Counted from the stretch's first letter, positions 1-11,128 are shown. The stretch: DNA of 64,000 nucleotides from Asparagopsis taxiformis (GCA_030407315.1 JALQPE010000230.1:1-64000); one strand, 5' to 3'. Translations and numbers: made by a program. Notes: generated by a model not told the origin, from the letters alone.

Positions 1-1300
1 TGTGGGACTCGTCCCGTATTGCGCTGCGAGCGGTCGCGGGAGGGACAATTCCAGGCGTCTGGAATGGGCGCCGGAAGGGTCGCTTAAGCGTACGCTCGAG
101 AGCGTGATGGTGCTCGATAGGGAATCAGCCGCGAAGAGCGCGTTGGGAATCAATGGCCGCGGTGACGTGCAAGGCAATTGGTCGCCCAAGGGCGAATGGG
201 CGCGTGCCGCTTGCATTGGCACCGGGCCACATTGCTTGCGCGGGACCCTTCGGCGAGCGTGCAACGTGTAGCGGTATAGGCGCGATAGTCACACACGTGT
301 GCGAGCGGGAGGATTCTCCCCCGTTACAGTTGTGCACGTGTACGTTACGGCTAGCCGTTTCTATTAGTTTACACGTAGCAACGTAGCAGCTTACTCTGTA
401 AGGCCCCTGGGCCCAATAAATACCCCACAAGGTCCATTGGACGCCGGACCGGGACCATTGGTCCTGGTCCGGTCCCGGCAGTCTCGTTGACCATTTAAGG
501 TCAACGGATTGACCACTAAGCTACAATAAAGGCAGATCGTCTCGGTTCCAAATCTTTCGACCGTGTCGTTTAACTTACAACTAAACGGCGGCGGCAGTTC
601 CCTTACCGGATCCCCGCTGCTACCGTTTCGATCTCCAATTGGGGATCGCTCGCACATTTCCCCAATTGCCCGCCGCGAGCCTCCTCCGGCGGGAGTGCAC
701 GTGGATTGCCCTAGGGCATTTCGTCTCCACGGTTGGAGAACCTTCCGCTTCTTTTAACGCCGCTAGGCGACCGGGAGGGGCCTTCCGCCACCGGGACAAG
801 GCTACTGCTGGGAGTGCTGTCGGTTGGCACCCCCAGCCGGTCAACCGAGAGCACGCCCGCAGGCTTTTCAAACGGTCCGACCGCTGCCGTCAGTGGTATC
901 ACAGTTGCGGAATACGTCGTGTGAAAACCACGCGTGGAGGCGACCACAATCCCGCGGGGATCCGTCGCGCTAAGTGCCTAGTTAACCCTTGAGTGGTTGA
1001 GGACGGCCACGGCCGATAGATCCTCCGGCAGGTTAGATCCAGCCGTCCCGGACCCCGCTCTACCACCCGCTACCGGGTTGGGAGACAGGTGTCCGGGCTC
1101 CGAGGGATCGATCACCCGACACCGCCCTCGGGCTACTAGGATCGCACGAGGCGTCAACCTCGTGGAATCGGCGCTCTCACTCGTGAGTTCGAAGCCTTAT
1201 CCCTATCCTCTAATCTCCTCGGAGGTATATATCCATCTACAAGGGCTAAGGTCCTACATATTCGCTTTGATTGATTTAAATATGACCATCTGTAGTAGTA
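1..1300. other. GC-rich non-coding region, LTR-like
   Basis: No convincing coding region is visible here. The stretch is GC-rich and holds several short perfect inverted repeats: a CCGGACC/GGTCCGG hairpin near 441–470, GTTGACC/GGTCAAC with a 6-nt loop near 486–505, and CAATTGGGG/CCCCAATTG near 636–678. A TATATA stretch lies near 1226, as in LTR promoters. The layout (GC-rich part, TATA-like motif, AT-rich end) resembles the putative LTR at 52551–53299, but I could not align the two. It may be a terminal repeat of an element running off the window, or unrelated structured DNA. Confidence 0.25.
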
Positions 1301-1900
1301 GATAGTTGAACCAGTGAAGCGACAAGGTGGGACTTCGTCTTCAGACATCTCAAATGATTCTGAAGTAGCAAAACAAACTTCTTGAATTCATCATTTCCAG
1401 CTCGTAGCATGTCGTCCACATATATGCCTGACATTCGATAAGCTTTCCATCCTTGTATCTGTAGAATAGAGATGGATCAGACCGTGTGGGATGCATGTTG
1501 AGTCTGTCACGGTGGTGCGCATCTAGGTACTATGCCACATATCACCTGATTCACATAAACCATACAGAGGGCGTAGCAGCTTCAGGCCTTGCGAACGTGT
1601 AAGTTCAAACTCTGGCACGGGATTCTTGATAAAAATGTCTCGTGACAAGGGTTCGGCTGACTGTAAGTAAGCTTGTCGGACATCAGATGTCCATACATCA
1701 TATTGGCAAATCGCGGAACTGAAAGAAGCATGCGAAATGAAGCGGTTGCACAGTTTTGTGTCGTGTGACCATTATGTCTTTCAGTTTGTCACGGTGTCCA
1801 CCAATGACATAGCGGGCTTTATGTTTGACTTTTCCGTCAGCTGTTGAATTGATACAAGAGAACAAAACGACCGGGTAGTACATTTGCGTCAGGCGGTTTT
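1300..1900 (-). pseudogene. Reverse transcriptase fragment of copia relic
   Basis: A minus-strand frame near 1883–1698 contains ADGKVKHKARYVIGGHRDK, the 'KAR.V..G' start of a copia-type RT. Further downstream 1423–1409 encodes YVDDM, the catalytic YxDD box, followed by a LRAG-like turn. Frames between these points are broken. RNase H is not visible. Confidence 0.6.
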
Positions 1901-2173
1901 CGCTGCGCAGTATTCCTTGAAAGTGCCTCGGGCGATTAGGTCTCGTATTTATCTGCGTTTAGCTTCGTGCATTTCCGGTGTGGTGACATCGATCATCCGT
2001 AGGTGAGATAATTTCTGTCATGAACGTATCGCTTAGTTCGTCACCTGACTTGATGCCGAATGGATTTCATAGGAATGTGTCAGCGGCTTCCGTGGGTGTC
2101 ATGTATAGTTTAAAACTGTGCATGCCGAATGGACGGGCAGGTCCTATGTCACAGTCTCTGACGTAGATAAAGT

Positions 2174-2865
2174 TTATCTCTCTCTGTCAACAGTAGTGAC
2201 AGTATAGGGTCCTTTCCATTCTCCTATTCGATTCGCAATCAACTTTTCTCTCCACACTAACACCTTCTGACCGGGTTCAAATGTTACGTGAGCGGAGGCG
2301 GGCGACTGATGGCGAAGGGCTCTTACAATACGCAGACGTGCCATCTGCTGTTCCATTTCTTTTCGTGCCTCTTCAGCGACTTTAGCTCTACTGACAAGTG
2401 ATAGTCGCGGAGAAGGTGGCTCATTCAGTACTCGAATGGGGGGATATTCGCCAAAGACAAGTTCGACTGGTACTAGTCCTTCAGGCCCAAGCGTGTTGTT
2501 CATCGCATGAACGGATAGAGATAGTAACAACTCTGGCGGGACGTTGGGGCATGCATCTTGAGTTTGGCGGAAGTGTTCCGCAGTGGTTGGTGGTATCTCT
2601 CACAAATACTAAGACTAGAATGTGCTTCCACACCTTTTCTGTTCACTTGTACTTCTGGGGCACGGGCAAGTTGAACGAATGGCTGTCCAAAGGAGGTTCC
2701 TTGGTCGACAGGGATTTTGTTTGGTAAACCTGTATAGATACAGAACCAACAATCAATCAATGTGGACCAAATTGTATTGACGCTTACGTCTGGTAAGAAG
2801 CATGCAGCGCTGAAGTGTGTTCCTGCATCAACGATATGCAGTACGGGTCTTCCGTCTAGATACAT
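2174..2865 (-). pseudogene. Integrase core and C-terminal part of copia relic
   Basis: Two overlapping minus-strand reading frames (2865–2500 and 2530–2174) carry an rve-type integrase. The D,D,E triad is recognisable as HIVDAGT, VDQGTSF and ERYHQPLR. The second frame continues with a basic segment ending in WKGPYTV, typical of the integrase C-terminal domain. A frameshift near 2515 separates the halves. The HHCC zinc-binding part is not seen. Confidence 0.65.
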
Positions 2866-3018
2866 AATATCCAGAAGAGTTCTTCATTAAACTTCACATG
2901 TTTCAGCTCCAAATGCGACACGGAAACTTGTTGGCGCGGGTTGGATTCTCTGACAGGGATCGCAGCGTTAGATATGTCTTCTAGAATCTTGAGCGTTTCT
3001 GTCGTTGTCTCTTCTGGT

Positions 3019-3640
3019 CTACCGCTTTAAGCATCGGTGTAACTTGTCTGCAAGGGATGACAGAATTGCGATGTAATTCTCAAAGTTGAACTCTTCCAAA
3101 GAAAGGCAGTGTTGGCGCCCATGCTGGCATAAACATGACTTGTAGCGCGTAACAGGTACAGACCAATCTCTTATGACGTGGTGGCTTTGGTGTTTGGGAT
3201 TGTCTATCGCTGTGCATTTCACAAGTTGGTTAGTGACAGTGTCAAGGTACATGTTATGTCGGTCAAGTATATCAAGACCAAGTAAAGCTGATATCAGCAT
3301 TAATGACATCCATCTTGACATATCGGGGAATTACGGGAGGAGTAGCAAGTGGAATTGATAGTTGTCCAAGTGACTGGAAACCTTATCTGCAAAACGAAAC
3401 GATGGTGAGAAGTGGTCATTCTCAATCTTCTTCTAACACTGTTGGCAAGTTTCCTAGCCTCAGGGAGACCAATTACTGAGCAGGGGGCTCCAGTATCGAT
3501 ACAAAAAGCGTTCTGGTTTGAACATTTCGATGTACGTGAGAACTCAGATACACATATAGGTATCTCAACCGTATTACGGTTATCGTCTGTGTTTTCGGAA
3601 GTGGACGCGGACGTCCAGTCTCTCTAGTACGGGTCCTAGT
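3019..3640 (-). pseudogene. Retropepsin-like protease of copia relic
   Basis: The minus strand encodes a D-T-G-A active-site motif at 3497–3486, preceded by hydrophobic residues, and about 65 codons later a flap-like LLGLDIL segment near 3285. The two halves are in different frames: a single-base shift falls near 3286–3290, just before LLGLD. Both parts match the usual layout of retroelement aspartic proteases. The shift makes it non-functional as it stands. Confidence 0.65.
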
Positions 3641-3900
3641 CGGCCCCGAGATTTACTAGAACAAATGAACGTCCGCGTCCAAAAAAAATAAAAAAATTTT
3701 GGATGCGGACGTCCACTTTCTCTAGTAAGTATGGCGTAATACTAGGACCCGACATCCACTTTCTCTAGTACGTTTGGCGGAATACTAGGACCCGACTCCT
3801 TTCTCTAGTACGTTTGGCGGAATACTAGGACCCGACATCCACTTTCTCTAGTACATATGGCGGAATACTAGGACCCGACATCCAGTATACAATATATCAG
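3585..3900. repeat. GGACGTCC/CTAGTA repeat array, copy 1
   Basis: The array begins at TCTGTGTTTTCGGAAGTGG. It contains palindromic GGACGTCC boxes and about four tandem 43-bp units, each with the consensus CACTTTCTCTAGTA, then TGGCGGAATACTAGGACCC. The first about 43 bp are shared (by eye roughly 85%) with the start of another array at 57462, which sits in an unrelated element. A sharp shared start in two different contexts points to the terminus and subterminal repeats of a mobile element family. Confidence 0.6.
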
Positions 3901-4014
3901 CGAAAACCGGGAGGGAAGAAATTACAGCGGATGGTAAATTCAGGGCCCATATCGGACCGTATTTTTATTCTCTCATTTAGGAAACTGCTCGTATACAATA
4001 CGTCTCTCTAGAAT

Positions 4015-4170
4015 AGGGATACATATCTGGTAGAATAGGGAATACATATCTGGTCAGAATAGGAAATAAATACCCGGTTAGAATAGGAAATACGTATCTA
4101 GCCAGAATACGGAATATGTATCCAGCCAAAATACGAAATACGTATCCAGCCAGAATACAAAATACCTGTC
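4015..4170. repeat. 28-bp tandem repeats
   Basis: About six imperfect copies of a 28-bp unit built around TATCCAGCCAGAATACGAAA follow each other. The later copies (4080–4170) are the most regular. In the minus strand this gives a repeated FWLDTY peptide over a short open frame, but the period is not a multiple of three throughout and nothing suggests translation. Probably a simple minisatellite. Confidence 0.7.
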
Positions 4171-4379
4171 AGCATATCGTCGATCACCCATCTCCCTCAA
4201 TATCGCGTTCTCCCTACCATCCGAACGCCATGCACCACCATTCGCACATACTTCAAGAACCCTCACGACCTTGATTACAAAAAATCCGCTCCTTCCCAAT
4301 TCCATCCCCGCTTTCCTCGACACCACCCCAGCCCATTAAATCATCAAGACATCAAACACGAACATGGTCAGCAAAATCT

Positions 4380-5740
4380 TACACCACTTGAAACCCACTC
4401 TCACTTCTATCGTATGCCCACCAAAATATACACATACCAGAACACCTCACAGCTTCATTCCCCATCTTCCTAGATCCCTTCTTCACTCTCCTTGAGTCCT
4501 GCTGTTCCTGCTTTTCACCACTCTGCATCACATACACAACATCAACCCAACAGTCAGATTCAAAAGCAACGCTTACCACGACAGATATCCTAGAAACTCC
4601 CTTACTTACCTCTCCGAGAGGATGAGTGAATCATCCATCCTACACAAAATACAAACCATGATCCAAAAACCTTGCAATGAATAATCAAAGTCAGCAGTCC
4701 ATATCTTCGCAAAACAAGTCTTGGTGCTCAGTGAAACTTACCTTCTGTCATCAACATTCCTGCACCATCTACACAACATCGGAATCAACCACAACAGTCA
4801 GACCCAAAACCAACCTTCCCTCGCTGCTTACTTTCAAAACTCGCACACTTACCTTCGCTCCACACAATACACACCATGACTCAATAGGCTTCCAATGAAA
4901 AATATCGCATCAACGGAAATAGTCAGACTCAAAACCAACCTTCCCTCGCTGCTTACTTTCAAAACTCGCACACTTACCTTACCTGTTCCATCCTGCACAC
5001 AATAAAAACCATAAATCACGTAATCGTGTAGCCAAGAAAAGTAGTCAGCATTCCGCATCTTCGCACAACCGGTCTGGGCGCCCAATGTGACTTACCTTCC
5101 GTCATCACTATTCCTCCATCACCTACGCAACATCGGAATCAATCGCAACAGTCAGATTGAAAACCAACGTTTCCCTCGCTACATACCCTGAGAACTCGCA
5201 AATGTACCTCTCATCCATCCTACACACAATACAAACCATGATCCAAAAACCTTGCAATGAATAATAATCATAGTCAGCAGTCCATATCTTCGCAAAGCAC
5301 ATCTTGGCACTCAATGAAACTTACCTTCCGTCATCAACATTCCTGCATCATCTACACAACATCGGAATCAACCACAACAGTCAGACTCAAAACCAACCTT
5401 CCCTCACAGCATACTTTCAAAACTTCACGTACCTCTCTTCCATCCTCCGCTCAATACACACCATCAGTCAACAGGCTTCCCATGAAAAATATCGCATCAA
5501 CGGAAATAGTCAGACTCAAAACCCACGCTTCCCTCAATGCATACCCTCAAGATTCGCGCACGTACCTTCGTCCATCCTCTACACTAAACAAAGCAAAGGC
5601 GGTCAAAGAATCTCAGTCGGTGATGAGGGCGGAGTGGAGCCTGCGGCGTCGACCGGACAGCTTTCAGCGTCCGCTTAAGTCTTGCTGTGCATACTCGAAA
5701 TCATCGCCGGCAGTGAGATTGAGTATGGCCCAAGCCATGG
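4380..5740 (-). CDS. Putative microexon gene with alternating repeat units
   Basis: On the minus strand a series of very short segments is bounded by TGTAG or similar 3' splice sites and GTAAGT/GTACNT 5' splice sites. Type A units are 27 nt at 5325–5351, 5096–5122 and 4742–4768. Type B units are 12–30 nt at 5433–5444 (12), 5209–5220 (12), 4978–4992 (15) and 4610–4639 (30). Seven of the eight or nine candidates are multiples of three. Introns alternate between 81–87 nt and 102–104 nt and contain a CTGAC branch-point-like box. In phase 1, the type A units encode a conserved D-[AG]-G-[MI]-[LV]-M-T-E peptide. A first exon could start at an ACCATGG near 5738. Weak points: the 15-nt unit contains a stop in the common phase, the unit near 5566–5576 is 11 nt, and the unit at 4853–4857 has a damaged acceptor. 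No homology is recognised. Confidence 0.4.
4670..5580. repeat. Tandem duplicated exon/intron units
   Basis: The DNA underlying the microexons is a degenerate tandem array. Segments near 4677–4880 and 5257–5460 are close copies, and shorter copies lie near 4900–5000, 5040–5160 and 5480–5580. The units include exon, splice sites and intron alike, so the array grew by segmental tandem duplication. Confidence 0.75.
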
Positions 5741-6190
5741 TCTCTGATTCCCCGAACAATGAGATCCGGATCGAGAACAACGAATATAAACATATAATCA
5801 TATATATGAGAATCCATTTGCTTTCCTTACATGATCCGTGGCATATCCGCTGTAAAGCACATTCAGATTCCACGAAGTTCGGAAATAAAAAAGTTTATTA
5901 TTACAAATGAATTAATTGAAAATTCATGTCCCAGGGTGGTCGTTCGTCCTTCCATGCACACGTTGCCAGCACGCAATGTGATGTAACAGTTGGAAATAAT
6001 TGAACTCTCGGTTAAATTCCACCGTTGGGATGTCAGCTGGAGTGAGCACAAAACTACTACCCACAAAACTACGAACGAACACGTTACATTCCAAGTCTCG
6101 AAAGCACCACAAAAATAAAATTGGTCGCATCTGGACGGCACAGTCTCCCCTGTTCAGCTCGCAATCCTCCCTTTTGCGTCAAAACTCGAC

Positions 6191-9100
6191 ATGGAATGCA
6201 AGTATGAAGGGTGCTTCTACTACTGCGTAGATGCTTATGCGCTCGCGCTGCATGAGCGAACGTGTCGCTACCGTTTCAACCCCTCTCCCCAACATTTCAA
6301 CAACGCTCGTGTCCCTGCCGTCACCCATGAGCCTGCTCGAAACGGCGACCATGATTCCCCGCAACCCAGCTCCCCAGACCCAGAATCTGGTCGTGCTTCC
6401 TCCAGCGACTCACCCTGTGACGCTCCACTGCCACCAACCTCAACCCCCTCCCGCGCAGACCTCCTCGTGCAATCCCTCGCCGCCAGTCTCACAACCCTCG
6501 AGTACAAGGCCGGCGCTGGCCGCGTGAGCGAAGTCATCACCATCCTACAAGACCCCGCATTCTCCCTAGAAAAGTTCAACAGCGCCGTTCGCACCGTAGA
6601 AGAATGTCGCCACGTTACCGCTTCCATGGTCGAAACACATTTCCGCACCGAAGGTTACAAGAGCCACATCATTCCAGACAAAACTGGTAAGTACTCGGCA
6701 CAGCTGTACCTCCGCGACCCAGTCGACATGCTCCGCAGGCAGTTAGCACTGGCTAACGACCAAAATACTCTCTTCCACCCCTCCCCACAGACCGCCCCAG
6801 ACGGCACCGCAATATTTTCTCATCCCCTACACACAGAATTCGCGAAAACGCTGCACCAGGTTACTAGACAGCGCGTGCAGCTCTCGGAAGATCCACAGGT
6901 CGTATGGGCAGAGGAAACTGATCCCACACCTTCCTCCTTTGCCGGCCTCCTCCAAGTGTACTCCGACAAGAGCAGCACAAGCCTCAAGAGCTCCGCAATC
7001 GTCGCATACCCCATACACGTCACACTGCTCAACTTCTCCGCCCCCCTCCGTCGCCACTGCATCCGTACCGGCCTCACCATCGTCGGGTATCTTCCGTACA
7101 TTGTGAACCCTTCGTCCAACGCCTTGTTCGGTGATGAAATGCCGACAACCTCTAGTTCTGCTAGTCGCGCTCGCAAAATTGATATTCTTCATAAAGCACT
7201 CGAAAAAGTGTTTTCGTCCCTATCCACCGCGTTCTCTTCCGGGTTCCCCTGCACAGACTCCACTGCAACTTCCCGCCAATGCTTTCCCATCCTAGCCAAT
7301 TATTGCTGCGACTTTCCAGAGGCCAAAGAGCTGTCATGCACTCGCAACAGCACTACCACCACACATCCCTGCCACCGCTGCTACATCCCCGCCACTCAAC
7401 TTGAATCCACCGCGCCACACCAGCCCCGCTCCCTCGATGATACACGCTCTGCACGCCAAGAGAGCGCTCAGGAGCATACAACTGCTCCGCTCGAAGCTCT
7501 CTCCCTCCTCGAACAACACTCTGTCCTCGAATCGACCGCTCTTTTACCCACCAACAGTCCCCTAGACCCCTACAACATTTTCTCCTTCGAGCCTCTGCAC
7601 AATCTCCACCTCGGCATCTCAAAGCTCATCAAACAGTGCATTGTCCACCGCCTCAGCTCCCCAGACCTCACCACCACCACTGCCTCCCATTCCGGGACAC
7701 CTCGCACCTTCAAGAAGGTGAAAAAATCCATCCTCGCCCGCTCAAACAGCATTCTGTCCGCTATCGAACGCGACTACTACATCACCGGTCTTCATGTAGA
7801 CTTCTCCAAGGGTGAGAAGGGCACCAATTTGAACGGCCTCTTCACGGAGGACGGCATACGCGGCATGCTCGCAGCCAAAGACTATCACCATGTCGACATG
7901 GTGTTCCCTTTCATCGCAGCATTCATTGACACATGCTGTGACGAAGTAGATACAGCCCCCCTCACTTCCATCTGCACGCAATACTCTGACCTCGTCGCAT
8001 GGGTCATGAAACGCGGTCGCATCAAGCACTGGACTGCCGCCGAACTCGAAAGCCTCCAGAACTCCATTTCCTATTTCAAACAATCAATGCTCTCCACCCT
8101 CGGCCCATTCCACACCACAGGTCTCAAAACTTTCAAGTTCCATCTTCTAGACCATCTTCCCGGTGACTTGCAGAGATATGGCGCCCTGGAACACATCGAT
8201 GCAGGCCCCTACGAACACTCGCATCTTCTGTTCAAACAGAGTTATAGGAAAACCTCTCGAAGGCGCTCCACAGCCATGGAAGAGACTATTCGCCACATGG
8301 AATTCTCCTTGGCCACTCCAACTGGTCACACCCCATCCAACACATTGGGAAACCCACGCATGATATCGCCCACAGACGGTGCAGTACTCGTTCGCGACGG
8401 ATTCACCGTTGCACTGCACGACTTTGCCTCCCTGCTGCCCGATGTAACCCTCCTCGTTGCAGATATCGACGGACAGCCCGATCCTGCCACTCTTTTGCCT
8501 CTGCACAACTCCTCGTTCCCGTCTGGCACCATAACGCTATTCCAGCAACTCGGTGACACAGCTGCACAAGCGTTCCTCACCCTCGCTAGACTGCGCGCCA
8601 CGGCAGAAGGCCCTCCAATACATGACATGGACATTTCCGTCACCGTGGTAAAGTCCGCCTACGTCATGGGAGGGTACGTCCCAGATGCCGACGACTTTGA
8701 CCCGCACAGTGGCATGCTTCGCCCCACAAACGTGTCGAGGCACAAGCAGCAGCGCGTCTTTGCAACTTCATCATTCGGCCCCGCAAAGAGATCGCAGTAC
8801 TCCTTTGTCGTCATCTCCGGAACTGCCGATGACTACAGAACCATATGGGTAGGGCGCGTCCTGGCACTGGTACGCCTGCAGTCTCCAAACCTGTTTCAAC
8901 CTGTAGAACTCGCTTTCGTTCAGTATATGACCTGCTTTGCCCCAAAAACCGCTGTGGAAAAATCACTTGGGTGCATTTGTTTAAAGTGGTCCACATGGGA
9001 CCCGGACAACGGATCCGTTGACAGCAATGACACTGCATCCCACAGTGCAGGTGGTCCTTGGTTTGACCTTATTCCTGCATCTACTATATCTGGCACCGTG

Positions 9101-9232
9101 CACATCGTACGAAGTAACTTTCCAGTCAAGCCATTTACGAAACAAATGCACTGGTCGGACCACCGTTTCTATCTCAACCGCTTCTACACCAACACTGATT
9201 ACCAATTCACAGATGATAATGAAGAAGAATAA
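6191..9232 (+). CDS. Plavaka-like (CACTA superfamily) transposase
   Basis: An intact 1013-residue ORF beginning ATGGAATGC. It would cut and join the ends of a Plavaka-type DNA transposon in the nucleus. The N-terminus carries a C-x4-C…H-x3-C zinc-finger-like motif (residues 3–25), as in Plavaka proteins. Around residues 270–300 a beta-rich PIHVTLLNF…IVGYLP segment corresponds to the 'PVYLT…LIGYLP' region of the family. A PCHRCYIP cysteine pair lies near residue 390. The stretch around 650–720 (KFHLLDHL…GPYEHSHLLFKQSYR) matches the late conserved region. The family assignment rests on remembered motif layout. An AATAAA overlaps the stop codon at 9226–9232. The gene is convergent with the minus-strand gene starting 78 bp downstream. 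No terminal inverted repeats were located. Confidence 0.65.
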   Translation: MECKYEGCFYYCVDAYALALHERTCRYRFNPSPQHFNNARVPAVTHEPARNGDHDSPQPSSPDPESGRASSSDSPCDAPLPPTSTPSRADLLVQSLAASLTTLEYKAGAGRVSEVITILQDPAFSLEKFNSAVRTVEECRHVTASMVETHFRTEGYKSHIIPDKTGKYSAQLYLRDPVDMLRRQLALANDQNTLFHPSPQTAPDGTAIFSHPLHTEFAKTLHQVTRQRVQLSEDPQVVWAEETDPTPSSFAGLLQVYSDKSSTSLKSSAIVAYPIHVTLLNFSAPLRRHCIRTGLTIVGYLPYIVNPSSNALFGDEMPTTSSSASRARKIDILHKALEKVFSSLSTAFSSGFPCTDSTATSRQCFPILANYCCDFPEAKELSCTRNSTTTTHPCHRCYIPATQLESTAPHQPRSLDDTRSARQESAQEHTTAPLEALSLLEQHSVLESTALLPTNSPLDPYNIFSFEPLHNLHLGISKLIKQCIVHRLSSPDLTTTTASHSGTPRTFKKVKKSILARSNSILSAIERDYYITGLHVDFSKGEKGTNLNGLFTEDGIRGMLAAKDYHHVDMVFPFIAAFIDTCCDEVDTAPLTSICTQYSDLVAWVMKRGRIKHWTAAELESLQNSISYFKQSMLSTLGPFHTTGLKTFKFHLLDHLPGDLQRYGALEHIDAGPYEHSHLLFKQSYRKTSRRRSTAMEETIRHMEFSLATPTGHTPSNTLGNPRMISPTDGAVLVRDGFTVALHDFASLLPDVTLLVADIDGQPDPATLLPLHNSSFPSGTITLFQQLGDTAAQAFLTLARLRATAEGPPIHDMDISVTVVKSAYVMGGYVPDADDFDPHSGMLRPTNVSRHKQQRVFATSSFGPAKRSQYSFVVISGTADDYRTIWVGRVLALVRLQSPNLFQPVELAFVQYMTCFAPKTAVEKSLGCICLKWSTWDPDNGSVDSNDTASHSAGGPWFDLIPASTISGTVHIVRSNFPVKPFTKQMHWSDHRFYLNRFYTNTDYQFTDDNEEE

Positions 9233-9309
9233 ATCTAAATCGCAGCACTCTATTGATAATGTACTACATGATAAACCTTCTAGTCAACGTCACATTTACT
9301 GCACTAATT

Positions 9310-10756
9310 TCAACCATCCTCCATTACGCCAAAACCGTTATCAGCAGTGGCTGCATGGCGCCGCTCCATGCCCCCATACTGTGGGGCATTGATTTCGACA
9401 TTCAGGTTTGCACTCAGGTGTCCAGCATATGGGTCAACGACGAAAAGTTCTGCGCCAATTAGTCCTTGCGCAATCACACAATCCATTACAGCACCGAGGT
9501 TTGACGTAATATGCGATTGAATCCAATCCTCGGACACTAGAACAAGTGATGAGCAGCGGTTTACATCATCAACGACATGAACAATTCCAGACCCCTCTCC
9601 GCTTTGCCACACTTCAACAGCCTCTCTCGTCACAGTACGGCTTGCAAACACATGCCGTGACTGTGCACTAGTCCGCTGTTCGCTCTCGACAACGTCCGTT
9701 TCTTCCCTTGCTTGCGAGCCTTGGAGACAAGACATGCAGTACACCACCATACCAACTAATTGCTGAAAAGCTACCCCCACATATTGACTGTACCGCCTTG
9801 TAAACTCCTTCTGCCATGCACCTCCTTTCCCCTTCGGTTCATCCAAACACTCCACAGTAGTCACTAGCCAAGCATCCAGGCGCGCCAGCGTTAGTATGCT
9901 CGTCTCTATGTCCATTACTTGTTCTGGTCGTATCGAATAACCCCTGAAGATGTCCAGCACATTCACAGCTACTCGGTTGTTAAACCATGCATCACCATTC
10001 ACTTCCATTTCGAAGCTGTCAGGAACCATGCCTTTGCTGTATCGCAGCTCTGAGAACGGTGCCGTTCGCCACCTCCCCATATCCAAATCACCGTTGCTTT
10101 CCCGTTTCAAAAGCTTCTCAGACGCTTCGCGCTTTTGATCCTCTCGCTCGTCCATCTCAGCTCGCGTCGTCAGCATCGTGCATCTGGACATTAATTTCGT
10201 GTACCCCAGCGAACCGAACAATCTGTCCCTCGCATTACGCTTCCGTGCACTCATCACGTCGGACAGTTTCTGCGTCACCTTCACTTTCAATTCCTTGCTC
10301 CCCGCCACAGCCTCTTGACAGCACACACGCTGCTCCTCATCGGAAAACACATCATACCACGGACTTTGACGCAGTACGTGTCGCACCAAGTCATTCAGCA
10401 GATCACTCTCGTCTCTGTACGAAGGTGTATACCACTGCAGATTCTTGATGATATAGCCCGGAGGGGTAGCAATATATCCTACACCGTTTTCGCTCCAAAG
10501 TGTCCTTCTACCGGCTCTACCTCAATGGTACGTCCAGTCCAACGTCTCTGCGTTTGTTCCGCTATAGGGTCCAGCTCCATAGTCTCGTTCTTGCACCACT
10601 TTGTCAGGTTTTCCTCAACCGCCCTAAGAACTCCAAGGTATTTCACAGGAATGGCTTTCTGTATTTTCGACTTACCGCCACCGTGATCACTGATTCTACC
10701 TGTTCTCGCAATTGCAGTAAGGCTGGCATTTGAAAACAGAGCTGCGATAGAAATTC
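9310..10756 (-). CDS. Unknown protein, probably two exons or frameshifted
   Basis: A long minus-strand frame runs from about 10485 to 9310 with no ATG at its upstream edge. A second open frame (about 10755–10486, other phase) precedes it and ends at a TAG overlapping the first. Reading across with a one-base shift near 10480 gives a continuous-looking protein. A pyrimidine-rich 3' splice site (…CTATCGCAG) lies at about 10745, so an upstream exon is likely. Nothing in the roughly 450 residues is recognised; it is polar, with a basic helical part. Placed between a Plavaka-like transposase and a Ulp1 protease, it may be an accessory gene of the same mobile unit. Confidence 0.4.
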
Positions 10757-10771
10757 AAAGCGAAAGAAACA

Positions 10772-11080
10772 ATGTGCTCATATCTGGCTCGATCAGGAAC
10801 CCTTCGGTTCGATTGGCTGGTAATAGGGGATCTGCGAAAAGAAAGCGGGGATTTTACGAGTATCGCAGTCGTCGAACTCGTCGAGAAAATCGCAGTACAA
10901 TACCGGAAAATATGCGGAACAGAGACTCCTTTTCTAATGGCTTATATGGGGATAACAACACTCGCCGTAGATCCATTTCAACCACACTCAATGCAAACGA
11001 CGGCAACACCAATTTTTCCACTTCTGCTGCTCTTGGCTTGGCTTGTGCTACAGCAGCAGGAGAACAGTAAGCTTTTGTAG
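10772..11080 (+). CDS. Small hypothetical ORF
   Basis: Two overlapping plus-strand frames of about 100 codons occupy this interval. An AATAAA polyadenylation-like signal follows at 11106–11111. The minus strand is also open over part of it and could be an upstream exon of the gene at 9310–10756. No domain is recognised, and I cannot decide which strand is used. Confidence 0.2.
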   Translation: MCSYLARSGTLRFDWLVIGDLRKESGDFTSIAVVELVEKIAVQYRKICGTETPFLMAYMGITTLAVDPFQPHSMQTTATPIFPLLLLLAWLVLQQQENSKLL

Positions 11081-11128
11081 AGCAATTTGCTTCTTTTCAA
11101 GTTGCAATAAACAATTTTTTGCTATGAA

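Larger units (their letters stand above)
1300..3640 (-). mobile_element. Degenerate Ty1/copia-type retrotransposon fragment
   Basis: Read on the minus strand the domains come in the order protease (3640–3019), integrase (2865–2174), reverse transcriptase (about 1900–1300). Protease–integrase–RT is the Ty1/copia order; in Ty3/gypsy the integrase is last. The pieces lie in different frames with stops between them, so this is a dead copy. No LTR pair or zinc-knuckle Gag was found. The upstream end abuts the GGACGTCC repeat array at 3585, which probably interrupts the element. Confidence 0.75.

Noticed and set aside
3585..3900. CRISPR array
   Set aside because: The tandem units have no unique spacers between identical repeats, and the DNA is eukaryotic; no such array exists elsewhere in the window.
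5257..5910. A 217-codon plus-strand frame over the microexon repeats
   Set aside because: It runs antisense through all splice signals of the repeat array and has Ser/Thr/His-rich composition typical of a shadow frame.
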